Shown here in pieces: positions 9,077 to 18,662 of a DNA stretch of 64,000 bases (positions are counted from its first letter, which is position 1; each line of letters opens with the position of its first letter). The translations under genes and the position numbers were made by a program. The notes under the pieces are model-generated. The model was not told where the DNA came from. It made no database searches and was given only the letters and a program-made list of their open reading frames with translations. Origin of the DNA: Leptolyngbya sp. FACHB-261. GTDB lineage: Bacteria > Cyanobacteriota > Cyanobacteriia > FACHB-261. The stretch is taken from positions 372,001-436,000 of the forward strand of contig NZ_JACJPL010000026.1 of NCBI RefSeq assembly GCF_014696065.1. Direction: 5' to 3'.

Positions 9077-9899
9077 GGGCAAAACGGTTGTAGAGATAGT
9101 CCAGAATGTAGTTCCGCAATTTATAGAATTCAGGATCTTCCATGATGCGGTCGCGATCGCGGGGACGGGGGAAGGGAATGGGTATCACTTCACCAATAGT
9201 GGCTGCAGGGCCATTGGTCATCATCACTAAGCGATCGGCCAGAAACAGTGCCTCATCAATGTCATGGGTAATCATCAGTACCGTGCAACGGTGATCGCCC
9301 CAGATCTTTAGCAGCTCAACCTGCAATTCTTCTTTGGTAATTGCATCCAATGCCCCAAATGGCTCATCGAGAATTAATACCTCTGGACGAATGGCTAGGG
9401 CACGGGCAATCGAAACTCGTTGCCGCATCCCACCCGAAAGTTGTGCGGGTTGTTTATGCGCAGCATCTGCTAATCCCACCATTGCCAGGTGTTCGCGGAC
9501 AATCTGCTTTTTCTCGGCTTCAGACTTGCTGGGATATACAGAATCCACTGCTAAGTAAATGTTTTCGTAGGCCGTAAGCCAGGGCAACAGGGCATAGCCC
9601 TGAAATACCATCATGCGGTCGGGTCCCGGTCCTGTGATGCTTCGACCGTGTAAAGTTACCGTTCCATCGGTTGGCTCAGAGAAGCCTCCCACCATATTGA
9701 GCAGCGTCGTTTTACCACAGCCAGAGTGCCCAATGACGCAGATGAATTCACCTTCCCGTACATCAAGGTTGACATTTTTTAAAACAACATATTCGCCTTT
9801 AGGCGTTGGATAAATTTTGGAAACCTGACTGATGGCAAGAAATGATTCTTGCTGCGATTGGGCATTCTGTTGTGCAGGCTGTGTTCTTAGCGTCTTCAT
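9063..9899 (-). CDS. nrtD: Nitrate ABC transporter ATP-binding subunit NrtD
   Basis: The 278-residue ATPase carries Walker A GHSGCGKTT, a Q-loop (MMVFQGYALLPWLT), signature LSGGMRQR, Walker B VLILDEPFGALD and the switch histidine in ITHD. The C-terminal FPRPRDRDRIMEDPEFYKLR is typical of NrtD/SsuB-type ATPases. I chose ATG 9899 over an upstream in-frame start at 9974, because the extension is unlike the family. It should pair with NrtC on the NrtB dimer. It follows nrtC by about 106 bases and overlaps the DUF6671 gene. Confidence 0.93.
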   Translation of the reverse strand: MKTLRTQPAQQNAQSQQESFLAISQVSKIYPTPKGEYVVLKNVNLDVREGEFICVIGHSGCGKTTLLNMVGGFSEPTDGTVTLHGRSITGPGPDRMMVFQGYALLPWLTAYENIYLAVDSVYPSKSEAEKKQIVREHLAMVGLADAAHKQPAQLSGGMRQRVSIARALAIRPEVLILDEPFGALDAITKEELQVELLKIWGDHRCTVLMITHDIDEALFLADRLVMMTNGPAATIGEVIPIPFPRPRDRDRIMEDPEFYKLRNYILDYLYNRFAHDDE

Positions 9900-10005
9900 A
9901 GTTGGCGAGGATGAATGATGATTGCAAGTTCGCGGACTTAAAGCACTCAGGTAGAAGCGAGATGGCAGAAGCAAGATGGCAGGAATGAGATAATAGCGCT
10001 CTTCT

Positions 10006-12009
10006 TCACGCAGATTTAACCAGGGGATTGGCTAATGCCACGTCTGCCATATAAATGTCGTGCTTAATGTCCAGGCTGTTTAAGTAGGCGATCGGGTCAT
10101 CCGCATTAAACGTTGTGCCATCAAACAATTGAATGGCACCTCGACTGTAGGTGATATCCGACAAACCTAATTCTCGTGCCGCTGTACTAAACACACTGAC
10201 CCGGCAAACCCGCTCCAAAATCTCGACCCAATTGCGAGGGAAGGGAACATCGCCCCAGCGTGCCATTTGGGCCATCATCCACAGGTGTTCTGTCCGGCTG
10301 GGTCGGTTCACACCTTGCCCGTAGAACTGGTGATGGGCATATTCGCGGGGTGAAGGGTGAAGGCTACAGACCTGCGGATTGGGGTCACCCAAATAGATGT
10401 ATTGCAAATCAGTTCCCAGGTATTCCCGCCGAGACAAGATCTCACGAGTTTCCTCGTAATTGGCTTCATCCATGCAGTAGGCGCAGGCTTCCAGCAAGGC
10501 TTTAACCAAGGCAACGTGAGTATTGGGATAGGTCAATGCCCAATCTTCCCGCACCCCCAATACCTTGCCAGGATGTCCATTCCATACCTCTAGGTCAGTC
10601 GCAATCGTGTAGCCAATGCCCTCAACAGCCGCTCGTACATTCCAGGGCTCGCCCACACAGAAGCCGTCGATATTTCCGGCTTGCAAGTTAGCAATCATTT
10701 GAGCGGGCGGAATCGTATCGAGACGGACATCGCGATCGGGATCAATGCCGCCTGCTGCTAGCCAGTAACGGAGGAGAAGATTGTGCATTGATGCTGGATG
10801 AACCATGCCAAACGTGTGGCGAGTATTCGGCGTTGCCAGCAGTAGATGCTTTAACTCTTTTAGGGTGAAAACGCCCTGCTCATAGAAGCGTTTGTCCAGC
10901 GTAATGGCGTTGCCATTACGAGTCAGCGTGAGAGCACTGACAACCGGAAGCGAGCGGCCATCCATTCCCCCCAAGGTTAACCAGATGGGCATGCCAGATG
11001 GCATTTGAGCGGCATCTAGATAGCCCCCAACCATACCATCTTGGATTCCGCGCCAGCTAGTCTCGCGTACCAGGCTCACTTCATCCAAACCATGATGAGT
11101 GAAAAAGCCTTTTTCCTTGGCAATCGCAAGTGGCGCACAAGCGGTGAGCGGTAAAAAACCAATTTCCAGGTTGACTTTCTCTAAACCGTGACGGGCAACT
11201 GCTCCTTGCTTGCGCGCTCGCAGTTGTTTGATGCGCTTTTGCTGATTCAGGAAGTAGATAATTTCACTGCGCATCGAGTAGTAGCTGGGATGATTGACGA
11301 CTTCCAAGCGTTTACGCGGACGAGGAATATCTACCTCCATAATCTGCCCAATCTTGGACTCAGGGCCATTGGTGAGCATGACCACACGATCGCTCAATAG
11401 TAATGCCTCATCGACATCATGGGTCACCATCACCGCTGTAACCTGGCTCTCTTCGCAGATTTTCATTAGCTGCTCTTGGAGGTTGCCGCGAGTCAGGGCA
11501 TCCAAGGCGCCAAATGGTTCATCTAACAGCAACAGTTTGGGACGAATGGCTAATGCCCGGGCGATTGCCACCCGTTGTTTCATGCCGCCAGAAAGTTGGC
11601 CGGGTGGTTTGTCCGCCGCATGCCGTAATCCCACCAGATCAATGTGGTGTTCAATGATGTTGCGTCGTTCTTCAGGGGGCAGGTGAGCCAGCACTTCATC
11701 CACTGCCAGTGCAATATTCTCCCGCACTGTTAACCAGGGCAACAGAGAATAGTTTTGGAACACTACCATCTTGTCAGGTCCCGGTTGTTGTACCGTTTCA
11801 CCATCCAGAACGACGATGCCCTCTGTTGGTAAATCCAGCCCGGCAATCATATTGAGCAGTGTGGATTTACCGCAACCGGAGTGACCAATGAGAGAGATAA
11901 ACTCACCTTTGCGAATCTCTAGATCAATCCCTTTCAAGGCAATGTAGCGGTTGCCATTGGCTAGGGGAAAGACTTTTTCAATGTTCTCTACAGCAACAAA
12001 GGTAGTCAT
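10006..12009 (-). CDS. nrtC: Nitrate ABC transporter ATPase fused to receptor-like domain, NrtC
   Basis: The 667-residue protein has an N-terminal ABC ATPase (about 1-255: GHSGCGKST, LSGGMKQR, LLLLDEPFGALD, VTHD) joined to a C-terminal NrtA-like substrate-binding domain (about 275-660: IGFLPLTACAPLAIAKEKGF, then FCVGEPWN). This fusion is special to cyanobacterial NrtC and CmpC. In the family the C-terminal domain is cytoplasmic and regulatory, binding the intracellular substrate. The nitrate rather than bicarbonate assignment rests mainly on the neighbouring NrtA. It has the usual full length. Confidence 0.93.
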   Translation of the reverse strand: MTTFVAVENIEKVFPLANGNRYIALKGIDLEIRKGEFISLIGHSGCGKSTLLNMIAGLDLPTEGIVVLDGETVQQPGPDKMVVFQNYSLLPWLTVRENIALAVDEVLAHLPPEERRNIIEHHIDLVGLRHAADKPPGQLSGGMKQRVAIARALAIRPKLLLLDEPFGALDALTRGNLQEQLMKICEESQVTAVMVTHDVDEALLLSDRVVMLTNGPESKIGQIMEVDIPRPRKRLEVVNHPSYYSMRSEIIYFLNQQKRIKQLRARKQGAVARHGLEKVNLEIGFLPLTACAPLAIAKEKGFFTHHGLDEVSLVRETSWRGIQDGMVGGYLDAAQMPSGMPIWLTLGGMDGRSLPVVSALTLTRNGNAITLDKRFYEQGVFTLKELKHLLLATPNTRHTFGMVHPASMHNLLLRYWLAAGGIDPDRDVRLDTIPPAQMIANLQAGNIDGFCVGEPWNVRAAVEGIGYTIATDLEVWNGHPGKVLGVREDWALTYPNTHVALVKALLEACAYCMDEANYEETREILSRREYLGTDLQYIYLGDPNPQVCSLHPSPREYAHHQFYGQGVNRPSRTEHLWMMAQMARWGDVPFPRNWVEILERVCRVSVFSTAARELGLSDITYSRGAIQLFDGTTFNADDPIAYLNSLDIKHDIYMADVALANPLVKSA

Positions 12010-12173
12010 GGTGGTGGTAGGGAGATTGGGGACTAGGAGAGATGGATAAGAGGGAGAGAGGAGAAGGAGGAGGATAATCTATGACTCAGCTTCCACTCGT
12101 TTACTAACCCACTCACTCTTAAATTCAGCGGTACTTAGCACTGGCACTTAACACTGGCACTTAGCACTCAGGA
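12010..12173. repeat. nrtB-nrtC spacer with polypurine tract and short direct repeats
   Basis: Plus-strand bases 12010-12077 are almost all purine (pyrimidine-rich in the transcript). At 12135-12160 two 13-base direct repeats (TTAGCACTGGCAC and TTAACACTGGCAC) are followed by a third partial copy. The spacer is unusually long for this operon and could hold processing or attenuation signals; no terminator shape is obvious. Confidence 0.5.
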
Positions 12174-13019
12174 CTAACGCTGTCCTTCCGGCAGAATCAC
12201 AGTCTGTAGCCATGCCATGAACTTATCCAGCAGAAGTCCCACGACGCCGATATAAACCAGTGCCAGGATAATTTCGCTTACTTGGCTGTTTTGATAGGCA
12301 TTCCAGATGAAGAAACCGATGCCAACAATACCGGACATGACAATCTCTGCTGCGATGATAGCCAGCCACGCTAGACCGATCGCAATCCGCAACCCCGTAA
12401 AGATGTAAGGCAGAGCAGCGGGAAATAGCACTTTGAAGAAGTACTTTTTGCGAGACAACTGTAGGACGCGAGCAACGTTGTTGTAATCCTGCGGAATTTG
12501 CTGCACACCTACCGCTGTGTTAATTAGAATGGGCCATACAGCTGTAATGAAAATCACGAACAAAGCGGCGGGTTGGTTCTGTTGCAAGGCAGCTAGTGCA
12601 ATGGGAACCCAGGCTAGTGGCGGAACGGTGCGTAACAGTTGAAAGAGTGGATCCAGCGCTTTGGATAGCGTTCTGTTGGATCCAACCAAAATGCCCAAAC
12701 CAATACCCACGATTGCGGCAAAGGTGTAACCGATCGCTACTCGCTGCAAGCTAGCCAATATCTGCCAGAACAAGCCTTTATCCGTGTCTCCCCTGTCATA
12801 AAAAGGGTAGAGGATTAAAATCCACGTTTCTTGCACTACCCTGATCGGACCCGGTAATGTAGCACCTGGCAACCATGAAAAGAGTTGCCAAACTGCTAAA
12901 AAAATAACGATCGCAACCAGGGGAGGCAGCAAGTCATCAAAGCGTTCTTTTAGCTTGAAACGTGCTACTGAAGGATGGTCGAACACGGTTTCTGTAGGGC
13001 GCTTGCGGGCGATCGTCAT
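12174..13019 (-). CDS. nrtB: Nitrate ABC transporter permease NrtB
   Basis: The 281-residue protein has about six membrane helices, beginning near residue 32 (LVAIVIFLAVWQLFSWLPG). An EAA-type cytoplasmic loop (AAEIVMSGIVGIGFFIW, about 225-241) contacts the ATPases. This is the SsuC/TauC/NrtB permease family; two copies would form the channel with NrtC and NrtD. It sits directly after nrtA in the operon, 90 bases downstream, on the minus strand. The length is normal. Confidence 0.93.
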   Translation of the reverse strand: MTIARKRPTETVFDHPSVARFKLKERFDDLLPPLVAIVIFLAVWQLFSWLPGATLPGPIRVVQETWILILYPFYDRGDTDKGLFWQILASLQRVAIGYTFAAIVGIGLGILVGSNRTLSKALDPLFQLLRTVPPLAWVPIALAALQQNQPAALFVIFITAVWPILINTAVGVQQIPQDYNNVARVLQLSRKKYFFKVLFPAALPYIFTGLRIAIGLAWLAIIAAEIVMSGIVGIGFFIWNAYQNSQVSEIILALVYIGVVGLLLDKFMAWLQTVILPEGQR

Positions 13020-13109
13020 GGCTAGTTTCTCCTAAGAATGTAATGGTGCAACACTCGCCTTCAGATGTATTGCAATACATCTGGCACAGTCTTTGTAGTC
13101 AGAAAATCT

Positions 13110-14459
13110 CTAAGATCGTTTGATCTTCAAGCTATCTAAATAAGCTTGAGGATTTTTGGGATCGAAGGTCGTACCATCAAAAAACTCTTCAACCCCACGA
13201 GAGGTGCTGGTTGGAATATCTGCCGTTGCAACTCCCAACTCCTTCGCTGCCTCCCGCCAGATGTCCTCTCGGTTAACTTGCTTAATTAAAGCTGGCGCTT
13301 TACTGAGAGTATCCTTCGGCAAAAAGCCCCAACGCACGCTTTCTGTCAGGAACCATAAATCATGGCTCTGATAGGGGTAAGACACACTGCCCTTCTCATC
13401 TTTCCAGTACAAGGGAGCCAGTGTTTTGTCATCAACAGTTCGTTCGCCCAGGTTGTATTTGCCCATCAAGGGATCGATCAAGACCGCTTCCGGTATACCG
13501 AAGTATTCTCGCTGCGCTAAAATCGCGGCCAATTCCTGGCGGTTATCGAAGTTATCGCACCATTGTTGCGCTTCCATTACCGCTTTCAAGATTGCTTTGG
13601 TGGCTTTGGGATTCTGATCAACCCAGTCTTTTCGAATTGCCAAATATTCTTCAGGATGGTTCTTCCAAATCTCACCCGTCAATGCGGCAACGAAGCCAGT
13701 CCGATCGGCCACAATTCTCTGGGGCCAGGGGTCACCGGTGCTAAAAGCATCCATTGCCCCTCGTTTCATATCGGCAACGGTTTGAGCCGTTGGCACCGTC
13801 AGCAATTCCACTTCTGCATCTGGATCAATGCCATTTCCGGCCAACCAATAGCGAATCCAGAAGTCTTGATTGACTTTGGGAAAGGTGTATGCCGCTTTGA
13901 ATTTTGATCCTTCTGCCTTTAATTGACTAAAGACTTTAGCTTGATCAGCAATCTTCAAGGACAACCCTTTGCCCAGATGCTTGTTGCCGATGGCAATTCC
14001 GTTTCCTTGAGTATTTAATTGCGCCAGTACATACATTGGCACTTTGACATTATCTGTAATAATGCCTTCTGAAATCAGATAGGGCATCGGCATCTGCCAC
14101 TGTCCGCCATCAACGCCACCGCCACCAGATCCAATCTTCACGTTGTCCCGTGCCGAGCCCCAGTTTGCCTGCTTCGAGATCTGCACCTCAGGCATCCCAT
14201 ACTTGGCAAAGAAGCCTTTTTCCTTAGCCACAATTAGTGGTGCCGCTTCAACAATGGGAAGATAACCCAGTTTTGCCGTTGTTACCTCTGGCACTTCTTC
14301 CGGTTGCAAATTCGCCACTGGAACAGCAACGGCAGAACTTGTTCTGCCAGTGAGCGTGTCTGGAGGGTTTCCTAAGCACCCTTTAAGAAATACCGCTCCA
14401 GCAGATGCTCCTGCAAGGGTTATGAACCGTCGGCGAGAAACATTGGAAAAATTGGACAT
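13110..14459 (-). CDS. nrtA: Nitrate-binding lipoprotein NrtA
   Basis: The 449-residue receptor starts [17 protein letters not shown], with a twin-arginine-like signal and lipobox LKGC, so it should be tethered in the periplasm. The binding domain shows [32 protein letters not shown] and [11 protein letters not shown] recall the last as nitrate-type; the bicarbonate receptor CmpA has VGEPWN there. The C-terminus [15 protein letters not shown] is typical. ATG 14459 was chosen because the signal peptide begins there. It is the first gene of nrtABCD; no nirA or narB is in this window. I looked for an NtcA box (GTA-N8-TAC) upstream and found no clear one. Confidence 0.92.
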   Translation of the reverse strand: MSNFSNVSRRRFITLAGASAGAVFLKGCLGNPPDTLTGRTSSAVAVPVANLQPEEVPEVTTAKLGYLPIVEAAPLIVAKEKGFFAKYGMPEVQISKQANWGSARDNVKIGSGGGGVDGGQWQMPMPYLISEGIITDNVKVPMYVLAQLNTQGNGIAIGNKHLGKGLSLKIADQAKVFSQLKAEGSKFKAAYTFPKVNQDFWIRYWLAGNGIDPDAEVELLTVPTAQTVADMKRGAMDAFSTGDPWPQRIVADRTGFVAALTGEIWKNHPEEYLAIRKDWVDQNPKATKAILKAVMEAQQWCDNFDNRQELAAILAQREYFGIPEAVLIDPLMGKYNLGERTVDDKTLAPLYWKDEKGSVSYPYQSHDLWFLTESVRWGFLPKDTLSKAPALIKQVNREDIWREAAKELGVATADIPTSTSRGVEEFFDGTTFDPKNPQAYLDSLKIKRS

Positions 14460-15025
14460 AGAATCTCCTAACAGCCTTAATGAAAGGTTGCATCTCAGGC
14501 CCACAAACGCGCGGTAGCTTGTGTTTTTGGTGTGGGAATCCGTCACCTAACAGGTCACGTAAATCCTGTAGGCAAGGTCATTATGGATCCAAAAAATTTA
14601 AGATGTGGGCTGTGTCAGCGTCGCCTATAGGTAACTTGCGCCAGAATCCCTAGGTTTGCTCCTGAAACCCTTGCTACGAGGGCGTTTGTTGTGTGTTAGA
14701 TGAAAATCAAATAATAGGTATAAGAATAGATATGAGTAGGCGCCAATCTAGCCAGCATTGGTTGACGCTTGAGTCTGTCAACCCGGCTCCCTGACCTGAA
14801 GGCCCATGAGAACCCTCACCAGAACGCTTATTGCTAGGCCCTAGTAACTCAAGGCCCCAGTTTCAAGGACAGTAGCTCAAGCGCTCTGATGACTTCTCCG
14901 GTTGCAACCTCTTGCACCTCCAGGCAGCTCTCCCGAGCGGATCTGGTGTTAGCAGGATTACCATCACTGGTTGGGCTGGCGTAAGGCATGAACCCTCGCC
15001 GCAAGTACACTCAGTCCTGCAAGAT
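14460..15025. other. Intergenic stretch upstream of nrtA
   Basis: About 565 bases lie between nrtA and the end of cimA. They must include the nrt promoter. I see no consensus NtcA site, no gene and no clear terminator for cimA. Confidence 0.45.
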
Positions 15026-16654
15026 TCAATCCTGCAGCATCAGGCCATATTCAATGCCCTCAACCACAGCCTGATAGGACGCCTCCAAAATGTTGCTTGA
15101 AACACCCACCGTTGTCCAACGGTGTCGCCCATCGCTCGATTCCACGAGAACTCGGGTGTGCGCTGCAGTTCCAGCGTGGCTGTCGAGAATACGCACCTTA
15201 TAATCAGTCAGCTGAAAATCGGCTAGGGCTGGGTAAAAGCTAGTCAGCGCCTTGCGTAGAGCAGTATCTAGGGCCGCTACTGGACCGTTACCTTCAGCGG
15301 CTGTCAGGTGTTCTTCGCCTTTGACCCGCACTTTAACCGTAGCCATAGACAGAACTTGAGCATCTGGTTGGGCATAGCTCATCACCTGAAAGCCAGCCAC
15401 TTCAAAGAAAGGTGGACGCTGGCCCAAAGCCTCCCGCATTAGCAGTTCAAAGCTGGCCTCAGCAGCCTCAAACTGAAAGCCTTCGTGCTCCAGCGCTTTC
15501 AGTCGGTTGAGAATGGTGCGACAAGCTGGATCATCTTTGGTCAGTTCAATGCCAAAGGTGCGGGCTTTCGCCAGGACATTGCTCAAACCGGCCTGGTCAG
15601 AAATAACAATCCGCCGCGAATTGCCAACTTGTTCAGGCGCGATGTGTTCGTAGGTCAATGGATTGCGTTCGACGGCACTGACATGAATGCCTCCCTTGTG
15701 TGCAAAAGCTGAGGTGCCCACAAAAGGAGCGTGATCATCGGGAGCCAAGTTGGCAATCTCACTGATCACGCGGCTGGATTCTGTCAGGCGAGCCAATTGT
15801 TCCGTTGTCAGGCAGCGATAGCCCAGTTTGAGCTGCAAATTTGGAATCAGTGTGCAGAGATTAGCATTGCCGCAACGTTCGCCGTAGCCATTGATCGTAC
15901 CTTGAACCATCGTGGCTCCCTCAGCAACAGCACTGAGGGCATTGGCAACGGCCGTACCGGAATCGTTGTGCGTGTGGATGCCCAGACGAGGGGGCGAAGC
16001 CAGATTCGAAGCTCGGTTCAGATTGGCTAACCAGTCGCGGACCTCTTGCACCACGGTTTGAATAGTCTGGGGCAAAGTGCCGCCGTTGGTATCACACAGA
16101 ACTAACCATTCTGCGCCCGCATACACCGCTGTCTGAAGCGTCTCTAAGGCATAGGCACGGTTGTAGTGGTAAGCATCGAACCAGTGCTCTGCGTCGTATA
16201 TCAGGCGGCGACCCTGACTGCGCAGATAGAGCAGCGTATCGCGGATCATTGCCAGGTTCTCGCCCAGAGTGGTACGCAAGCCCTCAGTTACGTGCAAGTC
16301 CCAAGATTTGCCAAAAATCGTGACCCAACGCGTACCAGCCTCCAGAATCGGAGCAAAAAGTTTGTCATCAGCTGCTGAAATGCCAGGGCGACGGGTTGAG
16401 CAGAAAGCCACAATTTCTGCCTGAGTTAAGGGGACTTCTTTCAGACGCAAAAAAAACTCAACATCTTTCGGATTTGCGCCTGGCCAGCCCCCTTCAATAA
16501 AGGGAATTCCCAAATGGTCAAGTTGTTGTGCAATTCGGAGCTTGTCTTCAATCGAGAGCGAAAGCCCTTCACGCTGGGCACCATCCCTCAAGGTGGTGTC
16601 GTAGATCAAAACCGCAGCTTGTGACAAGTCATCAGACGAATTGAGAGCAACCAT
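15026..16654 (-). CDS. cimA: Citramalate synthase
   Basis: The 542-residue protein is of the CimA/LeuA family. The TIM-barrel has IYDTTLRDGAQREG at about residue 17-30, IYDAEHWFDAY, LCDTNGG, and HTHNDSGTAVANAL with metal-binding His residues. GTINGYGERCGN and a C-terminal LeuA-type dimerisation/regulatory domain (about 400-535) follow. It should condense pyruvate with acetyl-CoA to (R)-citramalate, the threonine-independent route to isoleucine. The spacing EHWFDAY and the long linker fit CimA rather than 2-isopropylmalate synthase. The gene is monocistronic and divergent from the next gene. Confidence 0.93.
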   Translation of the reverse strand: MVALNSSDDLSQAAVLIYDTTLRDGAQREGLSLSIEDKLRIAQQLDHLGIPFIEGGWPGANPKDVEFFLRLKEVPLTQAEIVAFCSTRRPGISAADDKLFAPILEAGTRWVTIFGKSWDLHVTEGLRTTLGENLAMIRDTLLYLRSQGRRLIYDAEHWFDAYHYNRAYALETLQTAVYAGAEWLVLCDTNGGTLPQTIQTVVQEVRDWLANLNRASNLASPPRLGIHTHNDSGTAVANALSAVAEGATMVQGTINGYGERCGNANLCTLIPNLQLKLGYRCLTTEQLARLTESSRVISEIANLAPDDHAPFVGTSAFAHKGGIHVSAVERNPLTYEHIAPEQVGNSRRIVISDQAGLSNVLAKARTFGIELTKDDPACRTILNRLKALEHEGFQFEAAEASFELLMREALGQRPPFFEVAGFQVMSYAQPDAQVLSMATVKVRVKGEEHLTAAEGNGPVAALDTALRKALTSFYPALADFQLTDYKVRILDSHAGTAAHTRVLVESSDGRHRWTTVGVSSNILEASYQAVVEGIEYGLMLQD

Positions 16655-16884
16655 TACACTGGCTTCACGCGCTAGACAGATCTAAAGTTTATTAGATGGA
16701 CCCTAAACTACAGAGGCACCCCACAATTGCTGGAGCAGCTTGTCCATAAGTCGTCACCTTGTGTTGGGAGCAGACAGTCTATGCCGAAGGTAACAGCTCA
16801 AAGGAAAACCTTTGCCTGTGCAGTTGGGGCTGATTTAGACCCTTGGGTCTGGACTGTTGATGTAAGCCTCCAGAGTTGCTAGTT

Positions 16885-18237
16885 ATGGTGCAAAGTTTTG
16901 ATGAATCAGAACGCGCAACCGGGCAGCCGCACACGGGTCTGGAGTATTTAACTGAACCCGACTCAAGTGCCGAGCTGGAAGATTTAGCGCTTAACCCGGC
17001 CTTTGACTCGCCTCCGGTCGAACCAGTTGGTACTTCTACGGCTGAAAGCCCTGAAAGCTCAGGCGAAATCACCGGTTTAGAAGGCATTACCGAAATTAAC
17101 TTAGACAATTTAGATCCCGCGGCTGACCCCTCAGCAGGAAATATGATTCCTGCCGAACCTCCAGCCACTAGTCCCTCTGTGATTGCGGCAGCTTCACAAG
17201 CTGAGGTTTCATCAGCTGAAGTTTCACCAGATGCGGCTTCACCAGGTGTAGTTCCACTAGGTTCTAATTTTTCTGAATCGATAGCTCCGGCCCCAGATCC
17301 GCTACCAATCGACTCAGAAAAAGAGGTCAGTCCCAGTCAACCTGCGCCAACGCTTAGCCCGGATGCAGCATCAGCAGCTCAACCCATTGGGTTGCAGCCC
17401 GAAGCTCAGTCCCTGCCCACTCCGGAGCCTACGATTCAATCGGTAGACACTGCAACGCCAGCAGCTGTCCCTGTAGAACCCATTCAAGAGCAGGCAGCCA
17501 TCCCTGTAGAACCTGTTCAGGAGCAAGAGCAAGCAGTCACACCATCAGCACCACTACCAGATCCAGAGGTCACGCCTGTAGAACCAGCTCAGGTGCAAAG
17601 CGGTGGCAATACCGTGATCCAGTCGGGTCAGCCCACCCTGTTGCAACCTGAATTGCAATCTGAAGCCCAGGCATCAGTACCCGCTCCAGCCCCAGAAGCG
17701 CCAGAAGCGCCAGAAACCTCACCAGAATTAGAAGCTGTCGATTCAGTCCGACCCGCTCCCTCAGACTCAGACACGCCCCCTGCTCGGATCGTCCCCATTC
17801 CCGCTGAAAGGGTGGAGGACCAAGGACCAGACCTGCCGCCTGCTTCTGCTAATGGAACTGGAGTTGTCTGGAGCAACGAGAATCCTAATTTCCATCGGAT
17901 GGAAGTAGAAGGGCAGCCCTCCGGCCCATTGAACGGACAAATAAGCAATGGACTAGGACCTGCGCCGTTGCAACCTCCTGCTCCGCCTCCAACTGTACAG
18001 ACCATGCAGGTGAAGCAGCCTCCACCAGTGATACCAGGGAGACCAGCCGCTACAGTCTTACCCGACTCAGAGCAACGGGATCCGCGCTACGAAGCTGCAA
18101 GCGCCCGACAAAGCCAGCAAATCTTTATTACCTTCATAGTGCTGGCGGTTGGTTTACTGCTGGGCTTTCTGGCGAACCCCTTTCAGAATCGGAATAACCG
18201 TTCTATTCCACCAGAGACTGTGAATCAGGGCCCTTAA
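16885..18237 (+). CDS. Acidic, Pro-rich disordered protein with C-terminal membrane helix
   Basis: From ATG 16885 the product is about 450 residues. Residues 1-400 are dominated by Pro, Glu, Ala, Ser and Gln with loose repeats such as VPVEPIQEQ / IPVEPVQEQ, predicting disorder. One membrane helix (ITFIVLAVGLLLGFLANPF) lies about 30 residues from the end, with a short basic tail. The topology suggests a tail-anchored protein with a long flexible domain. I do not recognise a family. The next two plus-strand genes, a small low-complexity secreted protein and an L,D-transpeptidase, suggest a cell-envelope role. An in-frame TTG at 16876 is an alternative start. Confidence 0.7.
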   Translation: MVQSFDESERATGQPHTGLEYLTEPDSSAELEDLALNPAFDSPPVEPVGTSTAESPESSGEITGLEGITEINLDNLDPAADPSAGNMIPAEPPATSPSVIAAASQAEVSSAEVSPDAASPGVVPLGSNFSESIAPAPDPLPIDSEKEVSPSQPAPTLSPDAASAAQPIGLQPEAQSLPTPEPTIQSVDTATPAAVPVEPIQEQAAIPVEPVQEQEQAVTPSAPLPDPEVTPVEPAQVQSGGNTVIQSGQPTLLQPELQSEAQASVPAPAPEAPEAPETSPELEAVDSVRPAPSDSDTPPARIVPIPAERVEDQGPDLPPASANGTGVVWSNENPNFHRMEVEGQPSGPLNGQISNGLGPAPLQPPAPPPTVQTMQVKQPPPVIPGRPAATVLPDSEQRDPRYEAASARQSQQIFITFIVLAVGLLLGFLANPFQNRNNRSIPPETVNQGP

Positions 18238-18302
18238 TCGGGTTTCCTTAAGAAATTACCAGAGATCGTTCTGTAGAAATTGCCGTGAGGAGTTGACTTT
18301 GT

Positions 18303-18632
18303 ATGGGCTGGCTGTTGAGAATTCTGCTGTTTCCGCTGCTATTTCTTCTGAGCTTTGCTGCGGGTGGTGCGTTGCGCTTGACCGCTCAGAATCCCAATGG
18401 GCAAACCCCAAGGGCTAGCCAAGCACCGCGCTCAGTTCCAAACGCTCAGACACCGGGAGTTGCCGTCTCAGCGCCCAATACGGCTTCAGGCCGCAATACA
18501 GCCTCAGGTTCTAATACAGCTTCAGGCCGCAACACGACTTCAGGTCCCAATACAGCTTCAGGCCGAAGCCTAGAGTCGGGAAGCGGTACCTCAGCGGCTG
18601 GCACCTCTGCTGCCCCTCCTGCTGGTTGGTAA
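18303..18632 (+). CDS. Small secreted or anchored protein with NTASGR repeats
   Basis: The 109-residue product begins MGWLLRILLFPLLFLLSFAA, a signal peptide or anchor. The rest is low complexity, including five six-residue units of the type NTASGR (about residues 59-88) encoded by 18-bp DNA repeats. There is no known domain. It lies between the disordered membrane protein and the L,D-transpeptidase, 65 bases after the former and 30 before the latter, so co-transcription is likely. Glycine/serine-rich composition suggests a flexible spacer in the envelope. The signal and context make it credible despite low complexity. Confidence 0.6.
   Translation: MGWLLRILLFPLLFLLSFAAGGALRLTAQNPNGQTPRASQAPRSVPNAQTPGVAVSAPNTASGRNTASGSNTASGRNTTSGPNTASGRSLESGSGTSAAGTSAAPPAGW
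18477..18566 (+). repeat. 18-bp tandem repeat, five units
   Basis: Five adjacent 18-base units (18477, 18495, 18513, 18531 and 18549) each encode NT(A/T)SGx. The third and fifth units differ at one base. Such in-frame arrays can change copy number by slippage, giving length variants of the protein. Confidence 0.85.
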
Positions 18633-18662
18633 CTGGTCGCAAAAAGCATCGAACCGGATGAA

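Noticed and set aside
14460-14760. NtcA binding site before nrtA
   Set aside because: I searched for GTA-N8-TAC and close variants; none was convincing by eye, so none is annotated.
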